Positions 52,914 through 62,582 of a stretch of 64,000 bases of DNA are shown here, in pieces. Within the stretch, counting starts at the first letter, position 1; the number at the start of each line of letters is the position of its first letter. The stretch is from the NCBI GenBank assembly GCA_958009055.1, contig OY253658.1:1-64000 (forward strand), written 5' to 3'. The DNA comes from Choricystis sp. odSpoLacu1 (lineage: Eukaryota > Chlorophyta > Trebouxiophyceae). Below the pieces are notes generated by a model that searched no databases, was not told the DNA's origin, and saw nothing but the letters and a program-made list of their open reading frames with translations. A program made the position numbers and the translations under genes.

Positions 52914-53664
52914 ATGCGCGCCACCCCCATGATCGCCGCCGTGCTGCTGGTCACCCCCCTGCTCGCGGCCGCCCTGTCCATCGGTGAATCGTACCAGGGT
53001 GAAGGCACCTATTATGGCGCCGGCCAAGACTCGCGCGGCGCGTGCGGCGGGCGCGGCCTGCCGACCGGCCCGGGCGGCCTGATGACGGTCGCGCTCAACG
53101 GCCCCCAGTCTGGCAGCGGCAACGGGCCGTGTGGCCAGTGCGTGGAAGGAAAAGGCACCGGCGTCGGCGCCGGCGGCAACCCGATCGGCCGCTTTTTCGG
53201 TGAGTGGTTTGTTTTTTGTGTGAGTGTGCACGATGGCGGCTGCCCCACCGCGCGCTCCTGGCGCGACGCCGGCCGCGGATTTGTGTCGGAGAGCGACAGG
53301 AGTGGCAGTTGATCAACGTCTAACCCCCCGACCACCCTACTCGCAACCGCAGCCGTTATCAACAATCTCTGCCCCGAATGCCGGCAAGTCGTGGAAATTT
53401 GGGGGTTTTGTTTTCGATGTTTTTCAACCCACAGTTGTTTTTTCACTCACGCATGTTTTTCCCTCCCTTTGTCACCACAGGACGGGCGATTTAGACTTTG
53501 CGCTCAACGGCGACGGCCGCTGGAAAATTGAATGGCGCGTCGTGGACTGCAAATCGGCCTCAGGCCGCCGCCTCCTCTACGACAACATGCGCTGGGCCGC
53601 CGCCCTGTCGAACGGCACGTTCGCGCCCCAAGGCACCGGCTCGCGCAAGGAGCTGGTGGACTGA
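52914..53664 (+). CDS. Small secreted double-psi beta-barrel (expansin/RlpA-like) protein with a GC-AG intron
   Basis: Three exons: 52914-53199, 53353-53383 and 53481-53664; 166 residues. A signal peptide (MRATPMIAAVLLVTPLLAAA) precedes a double-psi barrel: GEGTYYGAGQDSRGACGG, LMTVALNGPQSGSGNGPCGQC, VINNLCPEC on the 31-nt middle exon, then TGDLDFALNGDGRWKIEWRV and VDCK. This layout matches secreted barwin/expansin/GH45-related proteins that loosen cell walls. The second intron starts GCAAGT rather than GT (CG|GCAAGTCG) and is the only phase-consistent way to join NLCPEC to TGDLDF. The frame after a plain reading of exon 1 has no such homology. Secretion with the nearby GH5 fits wall remodelling. 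Confidence 0.83.
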
Positions 53665-54046
53665 GAGGGTTGTGTAGTCGCAAAAACGCGCCATCAAAAA
53701 TCTGGTCGATGGCTGTGTTTTTTGCCCCCCACTCCCCGAGGTGGCGGCCTCCCCCACCTGGCGCGCATCGCTGCATGCTGCCGGCCTTGTGGGCGGCGCC
53801 ACCACACGCCACAGTCGGGTGGGCCTCAACCATCTCGTCAATTTTTTCGACGCGGGCGCCTGCCTGCGCCAACCCGTCCCCCCGTCTTTCTCCCCCTCTC
53901 GACATGCACTGCATGTGTGCCCCCACCCTCCGCCCCCACGTACTTACCCCAGATGCAGTGTGCAATTCCACCTCCAAGGAACGACGAAGCCCCAGACTAA
54001 ACAACAAGAGCCAGGTCAGTCGTTTTTGTTTTGCATCACGTGTCTC
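53665..54046. other. Convergent intergenic region with a possible minus-strand exon
   Basis: About 380 bp between convergent stops. On the minus strand a frame of about 165 residues stays open and contains a good GTAAGT donor near 53950 and a pyrimidine-poor acceptor near 53866, joining LEVELHTASG to AGARVEKIDEMVEAHPTV. It runs antisense into the double-psi gene and has no clear start. I do not call it a gene. Confidence 0.3.
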
Positions 54047-55297
54047 TCACAAACCATTCGCCTCCAGAACCAGCGCCACCGCCTCCCCCACATCCTCACA
54101 CACAAAGTGGGCGGGGTCGCCGTCATCATTCTCCTTGCCCTCCCCATTCCACACGCCCGACCGCACCAGCACCGACCGCCAGGGCCCGCCCGCGGCGTTG
54201 GCGCCGCGCACGTCGGAGGCCGGGTTGTCCCCGATTGCGTAGATGTGTTTGAAGGGAGGGGGGGAGGAAGAGGAGGACATCAAAGCAGCTGCTCTCCGAG
54301 CCAGCTTGTGCTCCGCCACCACGTACGCGGGCCGGTGGGGCTTGCCGTGCGCGATCACGTGCAAGTCTCGCCCTCCCGTTGCAGCCGCGTACAACGCCCG
54401 CAGCGCGGTCAGGAAGGCTCCCGGGCCGAAGCGGGGCAGCGGGTGCTCCGCCGCAAAGAAAAAGTCAAAGTTGCAGCAGTAGAGTTTGACGGTTTGATGA
54501 ATGGTGGTGGTGGTGGAGGTGGTGGCAGCAGCCGGTGCCACCTTCTCAACACACGACCCCGGCACCCCGTCCGCCGACCGCAGCACGTCCACCATGACTT
54601 GCAGGTCGTCGTGCCAATCCGCCGGCGTCTCCACCAGAAAGATGGCGGCCACGGGTTGGCGTGCCCAGGCCAGAGACGCGTCGTCGTCGCCATCACTCGG
54701 CGGCGCGCTGGCCCCCACCCCCGCGTGTTTCAAGGGATTCAAATGAGGCAGCGCCGCCGAGTACTCCTCAATGGTGCGCACGTTGACGTAGCCATAGCCC
54801 CTCACAATGTCGGCCGCGTTGGTGCGGCAGCGGCCGGAGACGAGGACGAGCCCCGGGTTGATCTCCCCCGCGTCCTCCGTCAGCGCCGAGTGCGCCAGCA
54901 CGCACGCGTCGGGGGGGACGGCGAGGCCCAGCTGCCGCGACAGCAGTGCGGCGCGGTCGGACTCGGAGAGCCAGCCCTGGTTGGTGACGAAGCAGAAGGG
55001 GACGGAGGCGGTGAGGAGCTGTGGAGGGATGAAGGGGAGCGTGTTTGCGTCGGGAAGAACAAATCGAAGCTGCGCGCCGCCGTCCCCCCTTTTTTTCATT
55101 TGCTTCCCCACACCACACACTACCCTGCTCACCTTCTTCACCGCATCAACAGCCCCCGGTATCAGCGTCTCCCCTCGGCACAGCACGCCGTCGATGTCAA
55201 ACACGACGCCAAAGTCGCGCGGGGCGGTGGTGGGCGGGGCGGGCGTGCCATTGGCGCCCGTGGGGGAGGGGGCTTCTGCGACGGCGCACTGCGCCAT
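54047..55297 (-). CDS. HAD-superfamily phosphatase, class IIA (CECR5/HDHD5-like)
   Basis: Two exons, 55133-55297 and 54047-55018; the 114-nt intron keeps the frame open, so reading through would look continuous. 378 residues. Motif I is FGVVFDIDGVLCRGE with the nucleophile Asp; motif II is PFCFVTNQGWLSESD; a Lys in GKPHRPAYVVAEHK fits motif III; motif IV is HIYAIGDNPASDVRGAN. The TIGR01456-type cap domain (DWHDDLQVMVDVLRSADG) matches HDHD5/CECR5, whose substrate is uncertain. Asp/Ser-rich and Pro inserts occur around residues 290-310. Divergent from PNO1, 147 bp away. Confidence 0.88.
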   Translation of the reverse strand: MAQCAVAEAPSPTGANGTPAPPTTAPRDFGVVFDIDGVLCRGETLIPGAVDAVKKVSRVVCGVGKQMKKRGDGGAQLRFVLPDANTLPFIPPQLLTASVPFCFVTNQGWLSESDRAALLSRQLGLAVPPDACVLAHSALTEDAGEINPGLVLVSGRCRTNAADIVRGYGYVNVRTIEEYSAALPHLNPLKHAGVGASAPPSDGDDDASLAWARQPVAAIFLVETPADWHDDLQVMVDVLRSADGVPGSCVEKVAPAAATTSTTTTIHQTVKLYCCNFDFFFAAEHPLPRFGPGAFLTALRALYAAATGGRDLHVIAHGKPHRPAYVVAEHKLARRAAALMSSSSSPPPFKHIYAIGDNPASDVRGANAAGGPWRSVLVRSGVWNGEGKENDDGDPAHFVCEDVGEAVALVLEANGL

Positions 55298-55444
55298 CGA
55301 GAGAAGGGAGCGTGCGTGCGCGCGAGAGTGGGGGAAAAACGAGAGAAAAAGTGCGAAAAACAAACCGCACAAAACACAACTTTGCTGCGGCTCGGTGTTG
55401 CCGCCTCCCCAACACGCCGCTCTCCTCCCCTCCCCTTTCCACAC

Positions 55445-56263
55445 ATGCCCAAAGCCACTCGCCGCGGCACCATGGAGCGCACGCCCGGCGCCGGCGTGCT
55501 GCAAGAGGCCGCCCCCTCGGCCGCCGCGGCCGCCGACGCGGCGGCCGGCCCGCCGCCCGCCGACGGGGCGCCCGCACTCCCGCCCAAGCCCAAGTTTGCG
55601 CCGTTGTCCGCGTTTGACGCGAATGGGAGGAAGATTGAGTTTCAGAGGGTGAGTGGGAAGGGTGGAATGGGAGTTTTTTTTCGACGCCGGCGCTCCCTTC
55701 CCTTTCCGCTCACCTCCTCCTCCCTCCCACCTCAGGTTCCCGTCCCCACGCACCGCCTCACCCCCCTCAAAACTGCCTGGATGCAGCTCTACACGCCTGT
55801 GACGGAGCAGCTGGGCTTGGACATGCGCATGAACCTGAAAACGCGGCGCGTCGAACTCAAAACCACGCCCACCACCCCGGACGCGGGCGCCGTGCAGCGG
55901 GGGGCCGACTTTGTGCACGCGTTTGTGCTGGGGTTTGCGGTGGCTGACGCCTTAGCCCTGCTGCGCCTCGACGATTTGTACGTGGAAGGATTTGAAGTCA
56001 AGGACGTCAAAACGCTGCGCGGGGAGCACCTGGCCCGCTGCGTCGGCCGCCTCGCCGGCAAGGGGGGCAAAACCAAGTTCACCATCGAGAACGCGACTCG
56101 CACCCGCATCGTGCTGGCCGACACCAAGATCCACATCCTGGGGAGCTATGCGAACATCCGCGCCGCGCGCGACGCGCTGTGTGCACTGATCCTGGGGTCG
56201 CCGCCCGGGAAAGTGTACTCGAGGCTGCGCAGTGTGTGTTCCAGGCTGCATGCCACGGTGTGA
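55445..56263 (+). CDS. PNO1: PNO1 (Dim2) KH-domain ribosome biogenesis protein
   Basis: Two exons, 55445-55648 and 55736-56263; 243 residues. The N-terminal 50 residues are Ala/Pro-rich. From RKIEFQR onward the sequence follows PNO1: VPVPTHRLTPLKTAWMQLYTPV, LGLDMRMNLKTRRVELKT, FVHAFVLGFAVADALALLRLD and DLYVEGFEVKDVKTLRGEHL, then the KH segment GKTKFTIENATRTRIVLADTKIHILGS and IRAARDALCALILGSPPGKV. PNO1 binds the 3' end of 18S rRNA precursor and recruits the nuclease NOB1 in 40S maturation, in nucleolus and cytoplasm. Length is close to the usual 240-270. Confidence 0.95.
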   Translation: MPKATRRGTMERTPGAGVLQEAAPSAAAAADAAAGPPPADGAPALPPKPKFAPLSAFDANGRKIEFQRVSGKGGMGVFFRRRRSLPFPLTSSSLPPQVPVPTHRLTPLKTAWMQLYTPVTEQLGLDMRMNLKTRRVELKTTPTTPDAGAVQRGADFVHAFVLGFAVADALALLRLDDLYVEGFEVKDVKTLRGEHLARCVGRLAGKGGKTKFTIENATRTRIVLADTKIHILGSYANIRAARDALCALILGSPPGKVYSRLRSVCSRLHATV

Positions 56264-56494
56264 GTGTTGGTGTGTGGGTGTGGTTTCAGGGTGGATCAAC
56301 CCCACCGGAAAGCAAACGATGATCTGATGTTTTTTCTTGATTTCCCCGCGTGTGTGTTTTTCTTGTTTTGAGAGTGGGCACTCTGTGTGTAGCTGAGCGT
56401 GTGTGTGCCCCGTGTTTTTTGCGTTTCTTGTGGTGAGCAGAGGGTGAAAAAAAGAGTGACGCATTCAATCACACAATCCAAAACACAAAAAAAA

Positions 56495-59400
56495 ATGAAG
56501 AAGTTCGGCGCCAAAAAAGACAAAGCCGTCTTCAAGGTCAACGTGGTCAGCGTGACCCCGTGGCCCGTGGCCGCCGGCGCCGCCGTGGAGGTGGCGTGGC
56601 GCCGCGGTTCACGCCGCGGCTCCGCGCGCGGCGTGGGGGCGCCCGTCGGCGCGGACGGGCTGGACGTGGGGGCCAGGTTCAGCGTGCCGGCCACGTTGTA
56701 TAGGGTGAGAGAGTTTGGGGAGGGGGAGAGGGGACGGAAATTGCTCGGGAGGCGGCACACCGCGCTGCGATTCGGGCACAAAACGACGAAACGACGTTCC
56801 CTCCCTCCCTCCCCAAACTCTCCCTCCCTCGCACACCAGGACCCCACCACCGGCGCCCACGACAAAAAGTGGTTGACCCTGGAGCTGGTGCGTCCCGCTG
56901 CCCCCTCCTCCCGCTCCACCAAGCCCGTCCCCCTGGCGCGCGGCGTGGTGGATTTAGCTGCGCTCGCGGCCCGCGTGCGCGCGGCGGGCGGCGCGCGCGC
57001 GCGTACCGACCTGCCCCTCGCCCCCGCCTCGGGGGACGTGCCCCCCACCGCCAGACTGACGATCGAGGTGGAGCTGGAAGGAGGTGGAGGCGGGGACGAC
57101 GACGATCGGAGGCGGTCGTCGTCGGTCGGGGGCGAGAGTTTTGCGGCGGACGCCGACGCGGCGGCCGTCGCGGCCGCCCTGGCCGCCGCGGAAGCCGCCC
57201 TGGCCCCCAGCCCGGTCAGGAGGTCGGTGGCGGCGCCCGCCACGCTCTCGGACGGCGATGGCGCGTCCTCGGATGGAGAGCTGTTAGCTGCTGCTGCCGC
57301 TGCGGCCGACGCGGAGGATCACGCGGCCGCAGCAGCCCCATCCCGCCACCGGTCCACCACCGCCCAGGAATCCGACGCCTGGGCCTCCCTGCACTCGTCC
57401 GCCATCGCGAGTGCGGTGGCGTCAGCCATGGCGTCGGACGCGGGGTCGCCGCAGCGCCTGCGCGGCGCGACAGACGACGACGCCAACGGCGCGGGCGTCA
57501 ACCCGTTCGCTTCCGCTGACTCTGAACCAGCTGGTGACGCTGCTGCTGTCACCTGGGCCGCCACCAGCAACCCGTTTGAAGAGTACAGCGGAGCCGAGGC
57601 TGTGCCTCCACCGCCGCCGCCGCCACCACTCCCCCCGCTCACACTCCACCCTCCCACCACCCGCCACGCGCTCACCCCCTCCCACGAGCTGTACCTGGAT
57701 GGCGCCCTGCCGTTGCCCGGGGAGACAGGGTTTGGGTCGCTGTCATCGGGCGGCGGGGCGGGGCGCCCACGGTCGGGGGGGCGCCCTCCGGCCCGTGACC
57801 CGATCGGTGACGCCCTCGAGGCGCCGCCCCCTCTGGACGCCATCGACCTGCCCCCCGACGCGCACGATGCGGCTGTCGAGGCGGGCACCGTGGTGGCTGC
57901 GCCGCCGACCCGGTCGCGGCCGCAGTCGGCGAGCCGGTTTGCGCGCGAAACGAGTGCCCCCACATCCACCGCGCCCCTCCTCAGCAGAGCCCTGCTGGAC
58001 GAAACGGGGGCCGCCATCGCGGCCAACAGACGGTTTGCTCGGCGTGCCGCCGGCGCGCTGGCGACCTCGTCCGCGCGCGAGGGCGCGGCGTCGCCGCCGA
58101 CGCCCGACTCGCCGACTGCGGGCGCGGCGCGCGCGCGCGCGCGGCGCTGGCGGCCCGGTCCCGCTTTTCGACGACCGACTCCGGCGCAGCCCACCCTCCT
58201 GTCTTTCTGCACCCTGCCGCCGATTTAGAGGCTGAACTTTTAACAACAGCCGCCCTGGAAGCCTGCATCTACCTCGCGCGCCCCGGCGACGCCGCCCACC
58301 CGTCCACCACTCACGCCCCCGCCCGCCGCCTGGCCCGCACCATCGTGGCCCTGGGCGCGGACGCGGGCGCTGAATTCGGGGTGCGCGCCCTGGCTGCGGT
58401 CGGCGCCGCCGCGCGCGCAGGCGGCGGCGGCGTCGCGGCTGCGGTGCGGTGGTGGTCGGCCGCCCTGCAGTTGAGGTGGATGCTGTGGGCCATGACTAGT
58501 GGCGGCGATGAGGGTGACGACAGCGACGAGTTTGCGTGGGCGGCAACCGCGCTCGCGCCCCCGTTGAGGGAACTAGAGGCAGCACTTGTGTCGCGCGCTC
58601 TTCACCTGCTGTGGCACGGCCTGGTGGCGGCCGCCACCGCGGCCGACCCGGTGGGTGGTGATGGAGGCGCCACCGCCTCTTCCACCACCGACGACGCCAG
58701 CACCGCGGCTGAAGCGGCCGCCGCGCGCTGGCTCGAGGCGCTGCGTGCTGCACGAGGCGCCCTGGACGCGACAGTCGGCCACGCGCCCGCGGGCCACGTG
58801 GCCCTGTTTCGAGCGGTGGCGCTGGGCGGCCTGTTGGAGCGCCTGGATGGCGGCCTCTTTGGCGCGTTGGTGGGGGAGGAGGGTGGTGGTGGTGACACCA
58901 CCACCACCCTCCCGCCCGCCCCGCCGCTGCCGCCCTCCACGTTGCCTTTCCCCCCATCCACGCCCCTCACCTTCTCCACGGGCGTCGCCCTCAAGCTGCT
59001 CACCTCCCGCCTGGCTCACTGGGCCGCCGACGCGGGCGTGCGCGATGGTGCTGCGCCGCTCGCGCCGCCGCCAGTGCGCCGCGACGGCACCGGGTCACCC
59101 TCCGCCTCCATGCCTCCTCTCTTCCCCCGCACCCGTGCGGCGGCCGACTTGTTGATGGTGCCCAAGGAAGCATTGGCTGACGCTGCCGTGCGGGCTGACG
59201 TGGCCCCGGGCCTGCGCACGCAGTCGGTGGCCGCGCTGCTGGCGCGGTACGCGCCCGACGCGGCGGCTCCCGACCCGCTGCCGCCGGGGTTGCTGGACGC
59301 GCTGGCCGAGGAGGCGGACGAGGAGGAAGATGAGGAAGAGGAAGAAGAGACAGAGGAGCCGCGCGCCGCTGCGCCTCTGGCGGCCGTCTTTGGGCGGCTG

Positions 59401-59646
59401 CGCTGGTCGGTGTCCGCCTCCTCAAACCGCCGCAAGGCGGCAGCGGTCGCAGCCGCCACCACCACCACCCGTCCACCCTACAACCCGCCCTCTGAGGCGG
59501 CGTTACTCGCCGCAGGGCTGGTCGACGGCGTCGCCCTCGACCAGGGCGCCGACTCCGACGACGAGCTGGCCGACCTGGCTGCCGGGGTGGGGGCGGGGGG
59601 GGTGCGGTTTGACCTGCTGCGCGCGCTGTGGGCGAGTGCGCGGTGA
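56495..59646 (+). CDS. NT-C2 plus DIL-like domain protein; frame broken at a GC repeat
   Basis: Exon 1 is 56495-56704 and the rest starts at 56840. Residues 1-120 form an NT-C2 domain (MKKFGAKKDKAVFKVNVVSV, LYR|DPTTGAHDKKWLTLELV, GVVDLAALAARV, LTIEVEL). A disordered Ala/Ser/Pro linker follows. The first frame ends at 58228, but the coding pattern continues in another frame from about 58150 (LAARSRFSTTDSG, VFLHPAADLEAELLTTAALE, ACIYLARPG) through a dilute-like C-terminal domain (VRWWSAALQLRWMLWAM, TFSTGVALKLLTSRLAHW, FPRTRAAADLLM, GLRTQSVAALLARYAP) to 59646. The switch lies in the GC run at 58127-58143; one GC unit fewer would fuse them. A 32-nt intron (58158-58189) would also, but is far shorter than any other here. 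Plant NT-C2 proteins act in organelle or cytoskeleton links. Confidence 0.8.
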
Positions 59647-59869
59647 ACGATGAGGGGGAGAGGGTTAGTAGAGTGTTTGAAAAAAAGGCAGCGCACACAA
59701 CAAAAAACATTTTCTTACTTCTGTCTCTCTCACACTCACACGCACCCACCCCCCTCCCTCCTCCAAACCCGGCCTCGGACAGACCCTGCCTGTGCATTGC
59801 GCGGGAGAGCGGGGCCCCGGTGCGCTCGTTGATCTTTCAGTTTTTGTTCCACGTTTTTTTTTTTCTACT

Positions 59870-60417
59870 ATGCGTCGCCCCACCCTCCTGCTGACCCTGC
59901 TGCTGGCAGTGGGCTGTGCCCACACCAAGGTGGGAGGCCAGTGCAAGGGCCCATCGACGGAAAGTGCGCGCGGGCGCGGGCAGACTACGTCGACGCCGCG
60001 ACCGGCGGGAGCGAGACGTCGGCCTCCCGCGGCACACCGTCCGACGCTGCGGACACAGCCAACATGGGTGGCCCCAAACCCGACAAGCCGGTCGACTTGC
60101 TGCCGCCTGGTGGTGGTGGCGCCCGCCGCCTGGCCCAAACCAGCTGGCTGCCTCCGTCGGCGCCGCCACCGCCGCCACTGAACGACGACGATTTCGTCGC
60201 GCGCATGGGACTGGTCCCCGGCGGCGGCGGCGGCAGCCGCACCCGGGGCCCAGGCCTCGTCAGTGCCGCGCCCTCGGGGCTGCGCCGCCTGGCTGAGACA
60301 GCGGCGGCTCCACCGCCAGCGCACGCAGACACCGACGGCGCGCGCCGGTTGGCCCTGTTCCCCCCTGGCGACGGGCCGTGGCTGCGCCCTGGGGCCCTGG
60401 CGCCCGCGGTGGGGTGA
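59870..60417 (+). CDS. Small secreted or membrane-bound protein with RRLA repeats; apparent frameshift
   Basis: The ATG at 59870 opens MRRPTLLLTLLLAVGCAHTK, a convincing signal peptide. Its frame soon becomes Arg/Pro-rich noise, while another frame from about 59953 reads IDGKCARARADYVDAATGG and continues to a stop at 60417 with balanced composition. One extra base in the C3 run at 59950-59952 would join them near GGQCKGP; a signal peptide and body thus lie in different frames. The body contains three motifs GARRLAQ, GLRRLAE and GARRLAL spaced along a Pro/Gly-rich chain, possibly processing or adhesion sites. About 180 residues if joined. No recognised family. Confidence 0.6.
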
Positions 60418-60485
60418 GAGATAGAAAGGGAGAGAGAGAGGGTTTGAGGGTCTATTTTTTTATTGCAACACACGCACACGCTTTT

Positions 60486-62099
60486 TCAATCATGCTTTGC
60501 GCCTCCCGCCGCCGCCCGCCGCGCCTTGGTCGCCGTGCGCAGCGCGTTCTTGCGCCACGTCGCCTCCGTGTCGCGTGGCGCGTCGTCGGCGCACACTGTG
60601 TCGCCGTCTTTCACAGCAACAACCTCTCCTGTGTCGGCCGCCCGCAGCGTTGTCTCGAGCGTCGCCATTGCGCCGTCAACAACCGCGCCCCACGCCACGC
60701 TCCCGCCGGGTGCGCCCCGCGCCAGCGCCTCCATGGCCGCCAGCGTGGTGGCGGCACAGCGTGCGTCGGTGGGGGTGAGGCGGGACGCCAGGGGGGCACC
60801 GTCGCCACACAGCGCGGCCAGCAGGGAGGCGGGGAGGGAGCCGACGTGGGGGCTGAGGGTGGCCGCGTGTGCGACGCCCGCGCCTGACAAGTAGGACGCC
60901 AGGTCGGGCGAAGCCGCCGCCCCAGCCAGCGCAGCGTCCACGAGGCTATCGGGTGGTGCGTCACCACCCAGCGCGGCCGCCACCGCGCGCCACGCGCCGC
61001 TGGGCAGCAGCGCGCGCGCGGCGGCAGACGGCGCACCGGCTGCCACGGCGCAGCGCGTCAACTCTGCCAGGGCGGCGGCGATGGAGTCGGTGCCGAGGCC
61101 GTCACCAGCCGCCAACTCAGCACACAGTCGGTCCAGCAGGCCGGCCGCGACCGCTGCCCGCCACAGCGCGTCGCGTGCTTGGGTCTCACTCGGCGGCCAC
61201 GCGGCCGCGACGGCAGCCGTCACGTCGGCCGCCACACGCAATGACGCGCCACCCTCACAAGCTCCCACTGCACCCCACGTCGCGGGCAGCAGGTCGCCCG
61301 CGCAGCGCGGGGACGCGACGCAGCGATCGCGCACCGCAAAGAGCAGCGCGCGCGCGGTCGGCACGACGTCGGGAGCGCGAGGATGGTGGGCTGCTGCTTT
61401 CAACGCTACCGCCAAAGCAACATTGCCGCCGGCTGCCGCCCAGGTGGCGCCCCCGCGGCGGGCGACGGCGCCCGCGGCGGTGGCGAGCGACGCCAGCGCG
61501 CGGCAGGCAGCGGGCCAGTCGAGTGGAGGGGGAGGGGAGGATAGAGGTGAGGGAGCGGGAGCTGCTGCCACGACCAGGCAGGAGGGGTGCAACGGTGTTT
61601 CGTAGTCGCTGTCACTGTCATCGTCGTCGTCGGCGGTGGTGGTGGTGGTGGCGACAGGCGCGGCGGGAGCAGGCGGCGCGGTGTCGTCGTCACCACCACC
61701 CTGCCTCTGTTCCTCCACCACCAGCCCCGCCAGCAGCTTGCCCGCGCCCTCAGCATCCACCACCAACGCCGCCTCCAGCAGGCGGGCGCAGTAGGCGACG
61801 CCCAGGCCATCCCACTCGGCCGCCACGTCGGTGTCGGGGGCGGACGCGCCAGTCACGATGTTGCCAATCAGCGTGGGCGTCGCGTGGTGTTCCAGCCGCC
61901 CACTGCGCAGATCAGCGGTCACAGCTGCCGCCAGGGCGGCTGCTCCGCCGGGCGGCAGTTGGGGCAGGTCGAACAACAGAGCCGCGTGCGCGGCGCGCGC
62001 AGCGGACCGCGGAGACGGTGGAGTGTTGGACAAATCATTTAGAGCATCTATGACCGCTGCCACGAAGGCGGCGCGGGAGGTAGTGGGTGCGGCGGTCAT
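60486..62099 (-). CDS. Alpha-helical (ARM/HEAT-like) protein of unknown function
   Basis: Single exon, 537 residues, ATG at 62099. The protein is Ala/Leu-rich with repeated amphipathic helices (ARAAHAALLFDLPQL, TPTLIGNIVTGASAP, ALAVALKAAAHHP, TDARCAATTLAAMEALARG) that look like armadillo or HEAT repeats. A Thr/Asp low-complexity insert (about residues 148-170) splits it. The C-terminus ends in a basic KNALRTATKARRAAAGGAKHD tail. ARM-like yeast Rap1 GDS1-type and organelle assembly factors have similar patterns; none can be assigned. Divergent from NAA38, 111 bp apart; convergent with the small secreted protein (68 bp). Confidence 0.65.
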   Translation of the reverse strand: MTAAPTTSRAAFVAAVIDALNDLSNTPPSPRSAARAAHAALLFDLPQLPPGGAAALAAAVTADLRSGRLEHHATPTLIGNIVTGASAPDTDVAAEWDGLGVAYCARLLEAALVVDAEGAGKLLAGLVVEEQRQGGGDDDTAPPAPAAPVATTTTTADDDDDSDSDYETPLHPSCLVVAAAPAPSPLSSPPPPLDWPAACRALASLATAAGAVARRGGATWAAAGGNVALAVALKAAAHHPRAPDVVPTARALLFAVRDRCVASPRCAGDLLPATWGAVGACEGGASLRVAADVTAAVAAAWPPSETQARDALWRAAVAAGLLDRLCAELAAGDGLGTDSIAAALAELTRCAVAAGAPSAAARALLPSGAWRAVAAALGGDAPPDSLVDAALAGAAASPDLASYLSGAGVAHAATLSPHVGSLPASLLAALCGDGAPLASRLTPTDARCAATTLAAMEALARGAPGGSVAWGAVVDGAMATLETTLRAADTGEVVAVKDGDTVCADDAPRDTEATWRKNALRTATKARRAAAGGAKHD

Positions 62100-62210
62100 G
62101 ATCAAAAGCGTTGACCCCCAAATGCGAGGAGTAAACGATGACCCGCTCAATTTGCACTCCCGCAAAAAAACAAGGGCGGCGGCCTTTTCTCCCCCCCCTG
62201 CCTCTCTACT

Positions 62211-62582
62211 ATGGGCACTCTCCTGCCCCCTCCCACCATCGAAGACGTCGGCATCCACGTCGGCGCAGAGACGACGCCCCCCCTGCCCCTGCCGCCCGAC
62301 GGCCCACTTGCCCTCGCCGCACGCTTGATCGGCCGCCGCGTGCGCATCGTGCTAAAGGACGGGCGCACTCTGTCGGGCACGCTGACGTGCGTGGATCCCC
62401 AGGCCAACCTAGTGCTGGGGGAGACGGTGACACTAGGTGGAGGAGGAGACAACGACGACTCTGCAGGAGACCACGCCATCGGCACCGTCATCGTGCCCGC
62501 CGCCCAGCGTGTGTCCACGGCGGTGGAGGTGGAGGCGGGTGAGGAGGATGCGTGGAGGAGGGCGGTGGATGAAAGTGTGTGA
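62211..62582 (+). CDS. NAA38: N-terminal acetyltransferase auxiliary subunit NAA38/LSMD1-like (LSm fold)
   Basis: Single exon, 123 residues. Residues about 38-105 carry an Sm-like fold: LAARLIGRRVRIVLKDGRTLSGTLTCVDPQANLVLGETV (Sm1) and AIGTVIVPAAQRVSTAVEVE (Sm2). The DGRTLSG followed by CVDPQANLVLG and an Sm2 of the form GTVIVPxxxxVS is characteristic of LSMD1/NAA38, the auxiliary subunit of the NatC complex that acetylates protein N-termini. Asp/Gly-rich sequence separates the halves, longer than in other Sm proteins. The Met-Gly start is at ACTATGGGC. Confidence 0.85.
   Translation: MGTLLPPPTIEDVGIHVGAETTPPLPLPPDGPLALAARLIGRRVRIVLKDGRTLSGTLTCVDPQANLVLGETVTLGGGGDNDDSAGDHAIGTVIVPAAQRVSTAVEVEAGEEDAWRRAVDESV

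Noticed and set aside
58158..58189. A 32-nt intron joining the two halves of the NT-C2/DIL gene
   Set aside because: All other introns here are at least about 80 nt with GTGAG/GTAAG-type donors; this one begins GTCCCG. Kept only as an alternative.
59929..59982. A 54-nt intron to join the signal peptide to the small secreted protein body
   Set aside because: The donor after AAG is phase 0 but the acceptor before ACTACGTC needs phase 1, so the frame would not be restored.
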